Below, in pieces: positions 44,601-57,397 of a stretch of 64,000 nt of DNA (the stretch's first letter is position 1; each line of letters starts with the position of its first letter). Source of the DNA: Linnemannia hyalina (lineage: Eukaryota > Mortierellomycota > Mortierellomycetes > Mortierellales > Mortierellaceae); contig JAHRHY010000004.1 of the NCBI GenBank assembly GCA_019671135.1, positions 1,054,001 through 1,118,000 on the forward strand, read 5' to 3'. A model generated the notes under the pieces. It saw only the letters and a list, made by a program, of their open reading frames with translations, did not search any database and was not told the DNA's origin. Made by a program: the position numbers and the translations under genes.

Positions 44601-46851
44601 TTGCTCTCGTTCCACTTTCCCTCGCCCATACTCACTCTACTTAATCACTCAATCGTCCCTTGTTTTCCACTTGCAAGCCCGTTCTTCTATCTTTCCAGTC
44701 AGGGACACTCAAAAGTAGCCCAGGTGGTCCATCTCTTTTACTTTTTCTCTAGCTCTCAATATTGAAGATGTATGCCATTTAATTGAAAGGTATGTTCTTT
44801 TCTCCAAGTTTTCCGGAACCTTGTTTTTGTTTGATAGTGTCGCTACTGAGGCTTGGGAAAATGTAAAGGAAGAAAATAAAAATTGAGTGCGGGAAACGGA
44901 GCATTGGATATGCCGAAAGAGAGGAAGAGTAGAATGAAAAATAGGAACCATGATGCCATCCTATCCAATCCATCTATGACAAACTTTCTCCCGACGCACC
45001 GAGAACAAGAAAAAAAAATGAATCGAATTGGGCTTGGTGAGATGGAAGGGTACAATGTCGAGAACTACATATTCTACCTTCTTGAAGCAAGAAGGCCTCA
45101 AACCGGACCTACCGAAGGAAAAACGAGGAAGGCGAGTTCATCCACTATCAGCGCAGTAGGAAAAAAAAGAGATAGGAAAGACCAAAGCCTTTTGCTTATC
45201 CCAAGAATAAAGAAAAATGGAAAAGAGTATAGGGGGGTAAACGAGGACGAAGAGTCCAAGCGCGTTTTTTGTTGTCTGCGAAAATATATCGCTCATCTGC
45301 ATGGCCTGCATTTCATTCATTTGCATTCATTCATACTGTCATTCTTGCTGCTTTGTTGATGTTGTTGTTGTTATTGTTGTGCTTTATTGCTAGTGTTGTG
45401 TTGTGTACAGTATGTTCCTAGTCCGCTCAGTTCAACTTCGGTGAGAAAATGAGAAGTAGAGAGCGATGTGACCATGAATCGAAATGGGCGATGTGATAAT
45501 CTACTTTCGTCACTTTCGTGTGGTAATCTCTCGTATGCGCCTCGCTCCCACTTATGGTGTGGTCCCCAAGAAAAAAGCCCAAGTAGCTCTTTTTGATTTC
45601 CCTCTCGCACCGTCTCACTCTCTCTCGAAAAGGCCCTTTTGGCCCTTCCTGTCCAGCGTGCATACCTGCTATAAAAACAAATAAAGGGTATTCGTCCGTA
45701 GTACCTGGTCAGATGTACACACAACCATGACTCTTTTTTTGCAACCACTTCTTACCCTATCGAAAACTATGCCTTTCTTTTTTGATGTTTGCTGCCTGCA
45801 GGTTTGTGCATTGAGGCTAGACCAGGCAGATGTAAAAGAAAATAGGGAAAAAGGCAGGGGTAAGTCGTTCTTGTGTTCGTGCAAGAAGGACCAAACAAGA
45901 TATTACGTGTAGCTTGAAGTCCTTCTCCTTCTTGCTCGTCATTGCCATCAGCAGAGTCGTCGCTAGAAGGATGGCCAGACATTCGTCACACCCGTTCATT
46001 TCCTTTGTCTTGGTTTGTTGATGTTGTTTACTGTAAGCAATGAACGACACGCATGGCAACAGAGTCATAGGTGGGACATAAGCGAGGGGTAGGAAGAGGG
46101 AGAAACGAACAAAGCAGACAGGTGGCAAAAAAAGAGCAAGGGGAAGGAAGAGGGGAGGGGCATTGAGTGGGTGTGTGAGTGAGGGGTTAGAGAAGTGTGT
46201 GCCCTGAAATGAAAACAGGGGGGGGGAAGATACGCCTGCAAGGAAAGCAAGCAATGAGGTACGAAGTGGAGAAAGGAAGGAGTGGAGGATTGAAACACTG
46301 GTGGTCGATGCGCTTCTGCCCATGTGTCCCATGTGTTTAGATGCAAAAAAGATAACGAATTCATTTTCATTTTTGATAAAGAGGTCCTCTTCTCTCTGAA
46401 CAACAATCAATGGGCGATAGGGGATAGGCTAACTAACACACCCTCACTTTCCCGAATCCCCTGATCGCCCTTGCGTTCATACACACACAAACGCATACAC
46501 AAAAGAGACACACGGTCATCCATGCGTCGCCGACTCGACCGCCTGTTCGTCGGGAACAACAACAACAACAACAACAACAATAGTGGTGCAGTGCAGTAAA
46601 CGATTGCCCATGCAACGACTGCCGATTGGAGAACCTGCAGTGGGGATCACAAACATGTCTCTAGATTACGGATACAGATAGAAGATATGGATACGGATAT
46701 GGATTATAGGTTTGTGATAAGGGAAAGAAAACAACTCATCGACTATGCATACAAACCAAGCAAAAATGCAAACAGGAACACTGCCAAGCAGGAATGAAAA
46801 CAGGGCGTCGTGCTCGTTCACAAATTGGTCGAGCAATTGGCAATTGAAGTT

Positions 46852-46872
46852 AAAAAAAAAAAAAAAAAAAAA
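46852..46872. repeat. about 21-base A homopolymer
   Basis: A run on the plus strand in the gene-free stretch. Confidence 0.75.
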
Positions 46873-47561
46873 GAGTTGACACATCTACAGACTCAGACGG
46901 ACAACGAAGGACAAGAGCAAACGAGAAAAGAGAGCCACGGCTGCTTTCTTGGTTTCTTTCATTCTGTTGGCCAGTACTCCATTCGCTGGTTTGGATTCAT
47001 GCAGTGGTGTGGGGAAGAAAGTATCCCCCACCTTTGGATATTAAAATAAGTTTTGAAATAAGACCAGGTGAAGAGAGTGGAGAGAGCTCAATTGATTGAC
47101 TACAGTACTCTCTTGGAGTAAAAAGGTTTCTAATGTACGCAGGGATCGCTTTCTTGCTGTTGCGATAGGAGTTCAGTGCGGGGGGTGGTGCGCGCACGAT
47201 TGCGTGCATCGGCGGTGTTGGAGCAAGAGAGGAAGAAGAAAAGAGAAGAAGGAAGAAAGAAGCGACTACTGTGCACCATGAAATGCGCCATCGGTTTCCC
47301 TGATGACATTTCGTTTGTTGCATCCTATTCAATGTAACGCAATGCAATTCATTCATTGTTTTTTTTACCACGCCTTTTGGAGGGAGGTGTGTGCTCAATT
47401 GCTCAGGATGAATGTCAATATTGAAGACTGAAAGAGAAAACGGAACGAGTTCAAGCCTGCTTTCCTTCCTCTCTTCATATTATTATGGACTGCAGCCCTT
47501 GAGTCAAGAAGACAAACAGCTGTTTCTTCTTGTTCCTGGTTGAATTGTCGCTCTTCTTCTC

Positions 47562-47590
47562 TCTTCTCTCTCTCTCTCTCTCTCTCTCCT
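47562..47590. repeat. (TC)n tract
   Basis: Alternating T and C over about 25 bases at the left end of the pyrimidine-rich region. Confidence 0.8.
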
Positions 47591-48825
47591 TTCCTTTTCT
47601 CTTTCTCCTTCACTCCTCCCGACTCTCCGCTCTACCCTCCTTCCTACACTCTCGACATCCGACTCATCCCTGCCTCCGCCACCGCCACTCTCCACTCTCC
47701 CCTCTCTTCACTCTCTACTCACTCGCCCTATACCCCATCCTCTCTCTCTCTCACTCCGCATACATTTCAATTCCACTCTCACTCTCCCACTCCTCCCGCA
47801 ACATACCCCATCTCACATACGCACAATCGATGACCGTCCGGGAAGGGTAAGGCTATTATCCATCTCTCTCCTCCACCCCCTTCCCTTTCAACTTCCATTC
47901 CTTTTCCCACTCTTCTATTCCTCTGCATTCCGTCTGGGATTTTACTGTACAGGATAGCAAAGCATCCAAAAACAAGAAAAAAAAAGTTCCCGCGTTGCGT
48001 CCCAACTGTGCCTCTCCCCAAAAATATTTTGACTCGGTGGCAACAGAAAAAGAAAATAAAGGGGAACAAAGGTGACAAAGGAAAGGAAGGGCCTCTATAA
48101 TTATTGCTCTAGAACCAGAAGAGCAAGGCTGATCAGGATTCTCCATTTGACTCGGGGCAAGAACATGCAACGGTCGAAAGGAATGTGAATGTGAAAGGTA
48201 TAGGAGACATCACAAGAAGCGCGACAGACACAGACACCGACACCGAGAGTGAGAGAGACAAAGAACAGGTCTGAAATAAAAAAAGGGGGTGTCAAGGAAG
48301 AGAAGGAAGAGAGAGAGAGAGAGGATGTAAGGGCACAAAGGCAGAAGGGGGTTGGCTTGACCTTATTTCTCCACGTCAGTTGATCAACTTTGTTCATGAG
48401 GGATGAGATGGGAATGGAGATTCCTCTGTCTCCTTGGGGCCCTTTGTTACTTCTTCCTTTTTGTCCCCTACGCGCAAGGAGGAAAGAGGGCAAGACAGAC
48501 ACATATTGTCGTTCCTCCCCCTTTGTCATTCTGTGTCCGCTTGACTTTCGGTACTCTAGACGAGGGTTCTTAGCCTTCGTGTGTGTGTGTGACCAAGCTA
48601 TTATCATCGATGACCCCTCCCATCAGGTCATCCTTCGCTCTCCTCTCGGTGCCATCGAGACCGTATGCGTTCTTTCCTTCGTACTTTCCTCTTCCCCTCC
48701 TTCCCTCTTTCCCCTTTCCCTCTGTTCTCCTCTTCTCCCTCTGCCCATTCTTATTCGTCAGATCTCCTCCTCCGTGCAACTATCCTCACCTCCACTTCAC
48801 CCACACACCTTTTTCTCTTCTTTTT

Positions 48826-48832
48826 TTCTCTT

Positions 48833-48872
<40 letters not shown>
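48826..48872. repeat. (TC)n tract with TTT interruptions
   Basis: About 45 bases of nearly pure CT dinucleotides in the pyrimidine-rich region 0.7 kb upstream of the regulator's start codon. Confidence 0.8.
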
Positions 48873-49536
48873 ATACTCCGCTCTCATTCATCATTCACCT
48901 CCGCATCCCTCTTCTCCACACTCATATCCCCTCATTCTCATTCCCCTCTTTTGCTCCCTGTCGGACTTTTTTTGAGTAGTCCATTTTACTGGCGCCCCCT
49001 GTCTTCCCACTCCACACCTCACACCTCTCCCTTTTCACCTTTTGGACTGTCTTGCCCCTTCTTGCTCCTTGGGGACCTTTCTCTTTTTCTATTTGATGCT
49101 CCGCGCGACCATAGTCCGCCTTTCCACCCCTGCTTCGCAAGTACAAGGCCTCAGATCAAATCGTCGAGTCACCATCAAAAAACCCTCGCCACTCATACTC
49201 ACCTGAGTTGCCAACCTGGCAGCCACAACCTAAACCAAAACCCATTGCATCCTAGCCAACGAGCTTTCTTGTTATATCTCACATATTTTCTACCTCGTAC
49301 CCCTGTGTCAAGACCTTTTCCTTTATTTTTTTTGGGCTTTGCCCTTTTGACTTTCCGTTCTTTCTCAATTCGCCCATTTTTCATTTTCATTCCCTTTCTT
49401 CTGTGCATTTTGTGTTTGTGCTCTTTTCCTCAACAACGACGACGACAGCAACACAGAAAACAAACAAACAAACAAACAAAACAAACAACCTACAAGTCAT
49501 ACCGTTCTTTTGTTCATAACAATTACACATCACTAA

Positions 49537-52500
49537 ATGCAGTATACTCCCTTTCTGTTGCCTCCACCTCCTCGTCGTCGTGCCGTACCCGTCACCGTAC
49601 CCAGAAACCTCCAGATAGAAATCTCGGGCATCCCTGCCGAGAATGGCAAGTGCAGGGTCGAGACACAGCTCAAGATCGGCCTGCATCTTCGATCTGGCAA
49701 CTCTAACCCCATCACAGAGTATAAGCAGCTCCGTCTCCCACGGCACTACATCGCCAAAGAGAAGCACCGCATGGAAAAGTTCAATGGTACTACCAAGCCA
49801 TGTTGCCTGCATGCATAACACAGATCGGCGCTTTTCCCCCTTGAATGAGAGCGAGAGGTTGTAGAAGAAAACAGGGAAAAGATAAAAAGGTTGATGTTCA
49901 ATGGGAGGAGGATGAAGAAGAAGAAGGGAAAAGAGAGCTAAAAGGATTAACGCGCAGTAGGAGGATGTAAAAAAAAAGGGGAATTGGAATGCTAACAATT
50001 TGACGTTCATGGCCCGCAAAAACATCACATAGGTCGCGACAAGCACCTGCAGGACTCCGAGATCTTGACGCTTGACGCCAGGCTTGTGTGCGACCATGAC
50101 ATGACCAAGGTTCTCGAATGCTGCGACAACTGCATTGGCCGAGAGAGAAAGCGTGCCCATCGCCGCAAAGAGACTCAGAGGCCTCCCGGCGCCCTCGGGA
50201 CCATCCCTGTCTTTGGCGCCATCCACCCTCGGAATGTCGACGCCGCCTTTCCCGCAGAAGACGCCAACCCACCAACACCAACAGATCCAACAGAACACCA
50301 TGCTTGGGAGAGGAGCAGAATCATGGTCTTTAGCAGCACGGAATACGTCGACATTTCGGCTGGCGAGTGTATGTTGCCCACGCGGATCACATGCTACTGC
50401 CGGCACCACAACGAGAAGGTCGGCTTTCGGTAAGTACTTTCTTCCTTCTGAAAGGATTGTTTACGTTCATTTGCTCTCTGGCATGCAAAGGCACGGATAG
50501 ACCGGAGGACATGTCAAACGATGTAGTGAATAAGGCATATCGGTCAAGACATTGCACGGAAAACGGATAAATGAAAGGCACAGGGACCATGGCGTTGCAC
50601 ATCCGGAAGTACACGTAGCGTCAGTCATAGTGACAGAAACACTACCACCATCCCTCATTCCCTTTCCCGTTGTTCGTGAAGTCGTCCATTCGACAGGGCT
50701 CGGCAAGGAAGACCATGCCAGACGACTACAACAAGCCTTGTGCTGCTTTCTTTTTTTTTTTCATTTGCATTTTCAGCTGACAGCCAATTATACATATATT
50801 AGTGTGTCATTTTTTCGCACATGTTACCGCCTCCTTTTTGCATTTTCTTGTCCTAATCCTTCCCTTTGTCCTCTGATGTGTATAGAATCCAATTCACAGC
50901 TCGGGATACAACAGGCGCAATCGTCGCCTCTGTTCTTTCCAACCCAGTCATGATGATGGACGACCACAAGTCAGGAAAAAAGCCAGCGACCTCATCGGAG
51001 CATGCCAGTAGGGGGTCAATATCTATCCCAGCCTCACCTGCCCTGGTGCCTCTCACGCAACAATGGGACGGCCAATCAGGAACAAACTACAGAGGCATGG
51101 ATGAGATGGACTTGGAGGCAGGACAGTCTACACAGCAACAGCAACGCCTCTCGGCCATGAAAACGGAAGCTGAAGGCGAGGCGGAGCTCTTGTCGGCGGA
51201 TGTATTGTCTCCCCTGGGATCGACGGCGCGCATGGGCTCCAAAAGGCGAGTGAGCGATGACAACTCGATGGACGATGTCCAGCTCCAGCAGCAGTACTTT
51301 CGGCGGAAGACGAGCCACGACATCACGACCACCGCTGGTTTCCCTGCACCGTCATCGCTCGGTTTCGCAACCATCAAGCGAGAATCGCTTTCGTCGCCGT
51401 CGCCCTTCATGCCAGGCTCGCCCTTTGCCACCGATGATGACCAGAATGCCTTCGCGCCCTCATTTGCACAGGCTATGTCTGTGCACCGCGGCAGTTTGAT
51501 AGATCAGAACACCGCCACCTCAGGCAATCTGTTCTCGCTCACCGACCAACGTGGGTCTATCCACTCTCTCAACTCTTTCAGTGACTTTTCGGAGCAGGAG
51601 AGGCTGCATGCCGAATCGACATCGATGCTGGAGAACTTTACCAACCTGGACGAATCCATGTCGTCTCCGTCCAGCGGCTTCCAGCCGAATCTCCTTCTTA
51701 TGGAGCACAACTCCTTGATCGGCAGCAACGTGTTTCCATCCCGTGCCTCCTTTTCGATTCCCGGAACGACTTACCCTACCCTATCGGCAGCCTACTCTGT
51801 CCCGAGCACACCCGGCGTCATGGACGGACCTCAGTTGCACGAACTTTCCAACTTTCAGAACTCTAGCGACCTCCTCCAACACCAACAGCAGATGCTCATG
51901 CAACTCCAAAGAGTAGCTCTGCAGCAGCAACAGCAGCAACAGCATCAACAACTGCAACAGCAGCATCAACAACAGCAACAGCAACAGCAGAAAGAAGCGA
52001 TGACGATCCCATGGTCCAACGCTGAGTCAGAGAACAAGAGCATCATGTCACAGGTGACCAGTCCAACATTGAGCTCGTTTATCCCTATCCCGACCTCACT
52101 GCCTGACACTACAGGATTCGAACCTAACTTTCATGCGATCACCATGGCTGCTGTCTGTTCGACAGAGGCCAACGGTCCATCCACCTTTGCCTCTGCCGGT
52201 GAAAGCACCAAGAAGCGAGGTCGGCCACGTAAAAGTATCTCGGTTGTGCCGAACACCGCCATTCCCTCTGGCGCGAGCTCTCCAATGGTCTCGCCCAAGG
52301 CCCCCTCAACCAACATGCCACCCTCTCCATCGCCACCTCCCTTCCTGACGCCCTCTGTTACCCATAGTCTCACAGGCATCGGCAGCACCTCGGCCACAGC
52401 TGCAGCCCAGTACTTGAACTTTCAGCAGCAGCAATTGCAGCACCAGCAGAAGCAGACTGTTCTCTCGCGACACCAGAAGCCCCGTGTCCAGAAGCTCATC

Positions 52501-53451
52501 CCTGCCAAGGGACCAGTCGATGGCGGAGTCGAGGTTACGCTGTTGGGCAGCGGGTTCTTTCCTGGGATGATTCCCACGTTCGATGGAGTGCCTGCGCAGA
52601 ACATCCAGTTCTATGGACCCGAAACTGTCATCTGCCAACTGCCTCCCAGAGGGTTTACTGGGCCTGTCCTCGTCAAGGCACAGCAAAGTGGAAACCCTCC
52701 AGGAAGCAACCTTGCAAATGACGAGGTTCGGTTCACAGCAGCAGCGGCTGCGTCGTCCAGTCTTGAGCTTGTCCGAACCATGCACCAGCTCCTGAACGGC
52801 AATGGTCCCAGTTCTACTTCGTCTTCCTCCCCTTCCTCGCCGACGTCGTCCTCGTTGTCGTCACCATCGACTACCTCTGTTGCCACCAGCCTAAACACGA
52901 GCGGCCAAGATGAGGACATTGGAGTGTTGTTCGAGTATGAGGAGGACAAGAGCGATCGTGACCTGATTGCACTGGCATTGCAGGTTGTCGGCATGAAGAT
53001 GAACGGTCGTGTTGAGCCACCTCACCAGATTGCCATGCGGATCATGGGCACCGCAGCAGCACAACAGCAACAATTGCAGCAGCAACACCAACAACAACAG
53101 CTTCAACTTCAACATCAGCACCAACATCTTCAGCAACAGCAACAACTCTTACTCCAACAGCCACACCACCACCAGCAACAACAACAACAGCAGCAACAGC
53201 ATCAATACCAACAGGCACAGACACAGAAGCAACAGCAGCAGCAACCACAACAACAACAGGCCAGGAAGAAGCAAAGTTCTCCTACACCACGCCCACCAGC
53301 GACTACACGAGCGTTGTCTGCCCCGATTGTAGTGGCCCCTATTGCCAGAGCCACCAAGATGACGCCCACTGCAGCGACTCCAGGAGCATTGACGCCCATT
53401 CAGTTGCAGTCGCCCCATTCCCAGATGTTCCAGCCTCATTCACGATCTTAG
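49537..53451 (+). CDS. Spt23/Mga2-like transcription regulator with IPT/TIG domain and AT-hook
   Basis: Three exons: 49537-49786, 50033-50429, 50886-53451; 1070 residues. The N-terminal ~270 residues look like the Spt23/Mga2 DNA-binding region: RVETQLKIGLHL, YKQLRLPRHYIAKEK, SEILTLDARLVCDHD, then RIMVFSSTEYVDISAGE and RITCYCRHHNEKVGFRIQF. A classic AT-hook (KKRGRPRK, about residues 658-665) follows a disordered middle with poly-Gln. The IPT/TIG fold runs from about residue 746 (VQKLIPAKGPVDGGVEVTLLG, then FDGVPAQNIQFYG). After it come a serine run, an acidic segment (about 890-925) and a Gln/His-rich tail. Yeast Mga2/Spt23 have ankyrin repeats and an ER anchor after the IPT domain and control OLE1 and hypoxia or lipid genes; here neither is visible. 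So a similar regulatory role is likely but the ER-release mechanism is not supported. Confidence 0.8.
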
Positions 53452-54423
53452 ACTCTCTTTTTTTTTCTTCACTTGTTCTTTTACATTACTTTGTTTTTAC
53501 GTTCTTTCATTTCCTGTATGTATTTCTCAGCATTTTTTTTCCTTTTACTCTAGACTCATGTATACCCTCATCAATGTCATCAAAAAGCTCTCCCCTCTCT
53601 CCTCTCCATATCCTTTTTTTTTACACCTTCCACTCCTCTCATTCATCGCTGTTGTTGTTCCTTTCAAAAAAAAAAGTATCATTTTAAAAATATCCTGCTC
53701 TCCTCGCGTTTTGGTGGCGCTCTTAAGGAGCGCGTTTTTTCTTCTAGCCGCACCAAGCGAGAAAAATTTTCACACATAAAAACCAAAGTCGCGCTTTTCA
53801 CTGATCTCTTCACCCTTTCCCCCTCCCTCCTCTTCCCACCCCACCCCTCTCCATTCCATTAACCATTCACTTTTGCACAAGGTAAAAACAAACCCCCCCC
53901 CACCCTTCTTCCTTTCCTTCTTTCACCCTGTTCAATTGAGGGCAATATGATGTATTACAATATATATGTTAGACTTCCTACGCTTGAGTGAGGAGAACCT
54001 TTTCGTAACCTGACCCTTGCCCATCATATGAATTCTCTCATTTGAGAACTCATCAACAAAAACGAACGACAGCAAAAGAAACACAATCCTCAAAGCTCAA
54101 TCGCACAAAGCAGCTCAGTATCAATTATTGACATGTTTCTTTGTTTGTTTGGTGTTATTGTGCAATTAGGTACTCGTCTTTCTCGGTCGATATTGTATGT
54201 TAAATCATGAGCGTAGCAATGAGAATAATAATAAAAGTAAACAAAAAAAGAACACAAAGGGACATACAATGTGAAAGTGAAAGGTGGTAGAAAAGTTGAA
54301 GCAGCAACGGAAAGGGAAAGGAAAGTGACAGAGTGCAACTGGTGATAACAGAAATATAAGCAAAGAGAGCGAGAAAGTGATCAATCCTCTTAACAGAGAA
54401 GAATGTTATTCCTCCGTAGCTTC
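53452..54423. other. convergent intergenic region
   Basis: Between the 3' ends of the IPT-domain gene (plus) and the large nuclear-type gene (minus). Pyrimidine-rich at 53790-53880; a short stem-like GGCGCTCTTAAGGAGCGCG palindrome sits at about 53715-53733. No gene seen. Confidence 0.5.
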
Positions 54424-57397
54424 TCAGTCATAAGGGAAAGCATGACCAGTCAAGGCATACCAGCGCTTGCTCGCTTCCATGAATTGATCGTTGCTCTCGC
54501 TCGCAATCCGATCGGCGCTTCTCGAGTCCTCGTATGACTTGACCGCCTTCAGATACAAGTTTGTCGATCGTTCCTTGACTTCACTCCACAGCGACGACGT
54601 CAATTGAACCTGCATCAGCCTTGGCCCCTCGTCCTTGATTCTTGTTTCTTCTCCGACAGCAGTTGTCGTCTTCAAGTATCCCCTCTCCACCTCGTGATTG
54701 TGTTGTTGGTCGTATTGTTTTTGGTCGTATTGTTGTTGGTCGTAATGTTGCTGGTCGTATTGCTGTTGGTTGTATTGCTGTTGGATGCGGTACTCCGGTT
54801 GTCCCGCGAGAGTAGACATCACCAGACGACTCTCCTGCTGCTGGCTCGGAGTCAAATCGCGTTGCTGATCATGTGTACCATTCTGGGTAGCACTCTCTTC
54901 ACGCCGACGCTGAAAATGCTCATACAGGGCCTTTCGTCTCGCTTCCTTGAGTGCATATAGAGAGCTGTGCTGATTCTCCGCGGACATCATGGCGCTTAGC
55001 GACGTAGAAACACAAGGCGCGTCCAGGGGCTCCGATGCCTGAGCCGATGAAAATGATGGCCGCGGTGGCCGTGTAGTGGTCGGGAAACCTTGTCGGTCGT
55101 GTGCAAATATCGACGGTTGGACCGAATCGTTCGCAAAGTCCGAGCTCGACAGCCAAGGGACAGCACTTGTGACACTGTGCTGTATGGGGATCGGGGCTGT
55201 CATTGGACATCTGATGGGTGTCGAGGGAGGAGAAGGAAACGTTGGTGAGAGTGGTCCTGATGGTGGTATATACGTCGAGTACGAGCAGGATCGTGTCATG
55301 GCCGATCCATAGCCTGAATGACCCAACGGCAACTATGAATGAAGGATAAAATGGATACATGTTAGTCAAAGCCATAGTAAAATGTTGTCGAAGAACAAAG
55401 CTGGCTCCTTGTGTTAACGTTTCAGTCGCGTACCTCAAGTCCTCGTTTCGTGTTGCTGACCATGTTGATCAACAAGTTCTCGTCCTGTGTGCTTGTATTC
55501 GCCTGTACCTGAGGATCAAACATGGCCGAAAGAGGAGTGGCAGCAGATGCCGAGGGAGCCTGAAGTGATGGCAAAAGGGAAAGAACGCTCCTGGTAGCCA
55601 GATCAGCAAAACGCTCTTGTGGGAACAGTGTCTGACACTGAGACTCTGTCATCAGCAGGCCTTGTCCAAACACTTGAAAGGCGACCGTATGGAATTGGAT
55701 AGCATGTGCTTGATCCTCCAGGGCACGCCTCGTCAGCTTCATGGCACCGAGAAGATGTTGCGAAGCCACGTCATAGGTCTTGTCAACCGTCTTTGCCACA
55801 TCTTCGATTGTTGCCAGTGGGGCTAATAAATGTGCTGCAGAGGGCATGGAAGCGGCAGAAAGAGAGTTGTTGGTTCTTGCGAGGGAGCCTGGTATTGACG
55901 ACGAGGGTGTCGGGACGGTTGTCCTTTTCCAGGGCACCGCAGTGTTCAAGTCGAATCTCTGTCCAACTAATCGCGATGCGGTCGCGGGCCAAGTGTCAGG
56001 AGCAGAAGTAATGGATCTTGATTCAAGAGGCTCAGGCACATGCTGTTCCGTCTTAACTGGCAGCGGAAACAAACTCTTGTCATCGAAGATCAAGGATCTT
56101 CTTTGATATTGATCCGCCGGTACAGTCGGTCCAGCTCCCTCAGGCGAGTGGGGCTCCTCTTTGATGATCGGTGAAAACACAGACCTGACGTGAGTGGCTC
56201 TCATTGTATCTTGTATAGTCCTGCCAGTGTCGTCCATTGTTGGTGTCTATTGTTTTATAAGCATAATCATAAGGAAGAATAGTCAATAACTTGGTCTACT
56301 ACTTGGCAGGTCGTCGCAACAGACAGCTATAATAGAAATAAACAGACAGAGTGGCATACCTCGGGAAGAACAGTTGCAGATCGCGACATGGTACCGTACC
56401 CATGACGATGTGACTGACCTCCACTGTTACGTTCCTGTAGTGGCATCGCCATCATTTCGCAATCCCAGTTGGAAGTCTTCAATACCCCAGCAGCAGACCT
56501 GTACGTCTCAATACCGTCCATGATAGAGTCCAACGGAAACGAGACCTTGCTTGGCAGACCTACAGAGGAACTACCACCATCATCATTTTCCTGGATCGAC
56601 GCGATCAGTGGTGCTGTGGCAGCGACAGCAGCAGACGCCTTCGCGATCTTCTTTGGTCGAGGAGCACGTGGTTTCTTGGGCGTCGCCGGCGTCTTGGCTT
56701 GTTCTGATGCTGCCTTTGATTTCTCAGACTTGGCTCTGGATCTCTTGGGCGTGAGTGTCTTCACCAGCTTGGCATAGGACTCCCCTTCCTCTAGCTGGTC
56801 TCCTGCTCCACGTCCCTTGGCCCTGGCTCTAGGTTTCTTTGGCGCGGGTTTCGTCACTGACTTAACATCTCCTTCTGACTCAACCTCTCCTCCCTCAGGA
56901 TGAGCTTTCCCTCCTTCTGTGACTGCTCCTTTCTTGGCCCTAGGTCGTGGTTTCTTTGTCGTAGGAGTCTTCAACAGCTGTGGGCCCGTCTCCGATTCGG
57001 TATCACCCACCGACTCCATGTCGGCATCTGCATGATCTCCTCGTCCTGCTGTTGTTGTTTTCTTGATGACCCGGGTACGTGTGACGATCGCTCTCGGAGC
57101 CTTGGGAGCCTTGGGAGACTTGGGCGTCTTGGGCGTCTTGGGAGTTGTTACTACTGCCTTCTTCGCCTTGGGCGTTGTGCTCCTAGTCACTCGTCTGGGA
57201 GGTGGTGTCTCTGGGAGTAGACTCAGGCTAGGAGTTGGGCTCGGACTCTGGCTCGGACTCTGACTCAGCGCCGGGCTCGTAGACTCGTCTCTGTCTTCCT
57301 CCTCCTCCTCCTCCTCCTCCTCCTGATAAATATCGTCGTCGTCCGACTCTGCCTCCGAGTTCTCCTGAACGTCCTTGTTGCAAATTCGTCGTGGCAT
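54424..57397 (-). CDS. large charged, repeat-containing nuclear-type protein, unknown
   Basis: Three exons: 57397-56360, 56246-55434, 55332-54424; 919 residues. I do not recognise the family. N-terminus: an acidic stretch (SEAESDDDDIYQEEEEEEEEE, about residues 13-33) and a Ser-Pro region. Then come histone-H1-like TPK/SPK/APK repeats (about 75-105) and three spaced KKPRPRAK or KKPRARAK motifs, basic patches like those that bind DNA or serve as nuclear signals. The middle has possible sumoylation-type sites (IKEEP, VKTEQ) and a more ordered helical region (about 480-560, TIEDVAKTVDKTYDVASQHLL and onward). Near the C-terminus is an imperfect QQYDQ repeat of 15-nt period, ending in an ordered-looking segment with NDQFMEASKRWYAL. 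Composition suggests a chromatin or transcription factor; that is inference. Confidence 0.7.

Larger units (their letters stand above)
41637..49536. other. 7.9-kb gene-free stretch between PMT and the IPT-domain regulator
   Basis: No convincing gene on either strand. The left part includes the PMT promoter (41640-41940). Scattered open frames (42345-42974, 43819-44412, 44277-44765, 44883-45359, 45817-46410) encode low-complexity or pyrimidine/purine-tract translations without domain-like content. Contents seen are an A run at 46852-46872, an AAC repeat near 46556-46580, GTTT-rich DNA near 43025-43150, and very pyrimidine-rich plus strand from about 47530 to 49100, probably leader/promoter of the regulator. 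Very small exons or noncoding RNAs cannot be excluded. Confidence 0.4.

Noticed and set aside
44883..45359. Open frame of 158 codons, more balanced composition than its neighbours
   Set aside because: No recognisable motif, derived from purine-rich DNA; kept as noncoding for lack of any positive evidence.
48390..49706. Long plus-strand frame of about 438 codons
   Set aside because: Almost entirely Leu/Ser/Phe/Pro from pyrimidine tracts; it overlaps, out of frame, the real first exon of the IPT-domain gene.
53710..53735. GC-rich palindrome resembling a bacterial terminator
   Set aside because: The context is a eukaryotic convergent intergenic region; rho-independent termination does not apply, and the stem is short.
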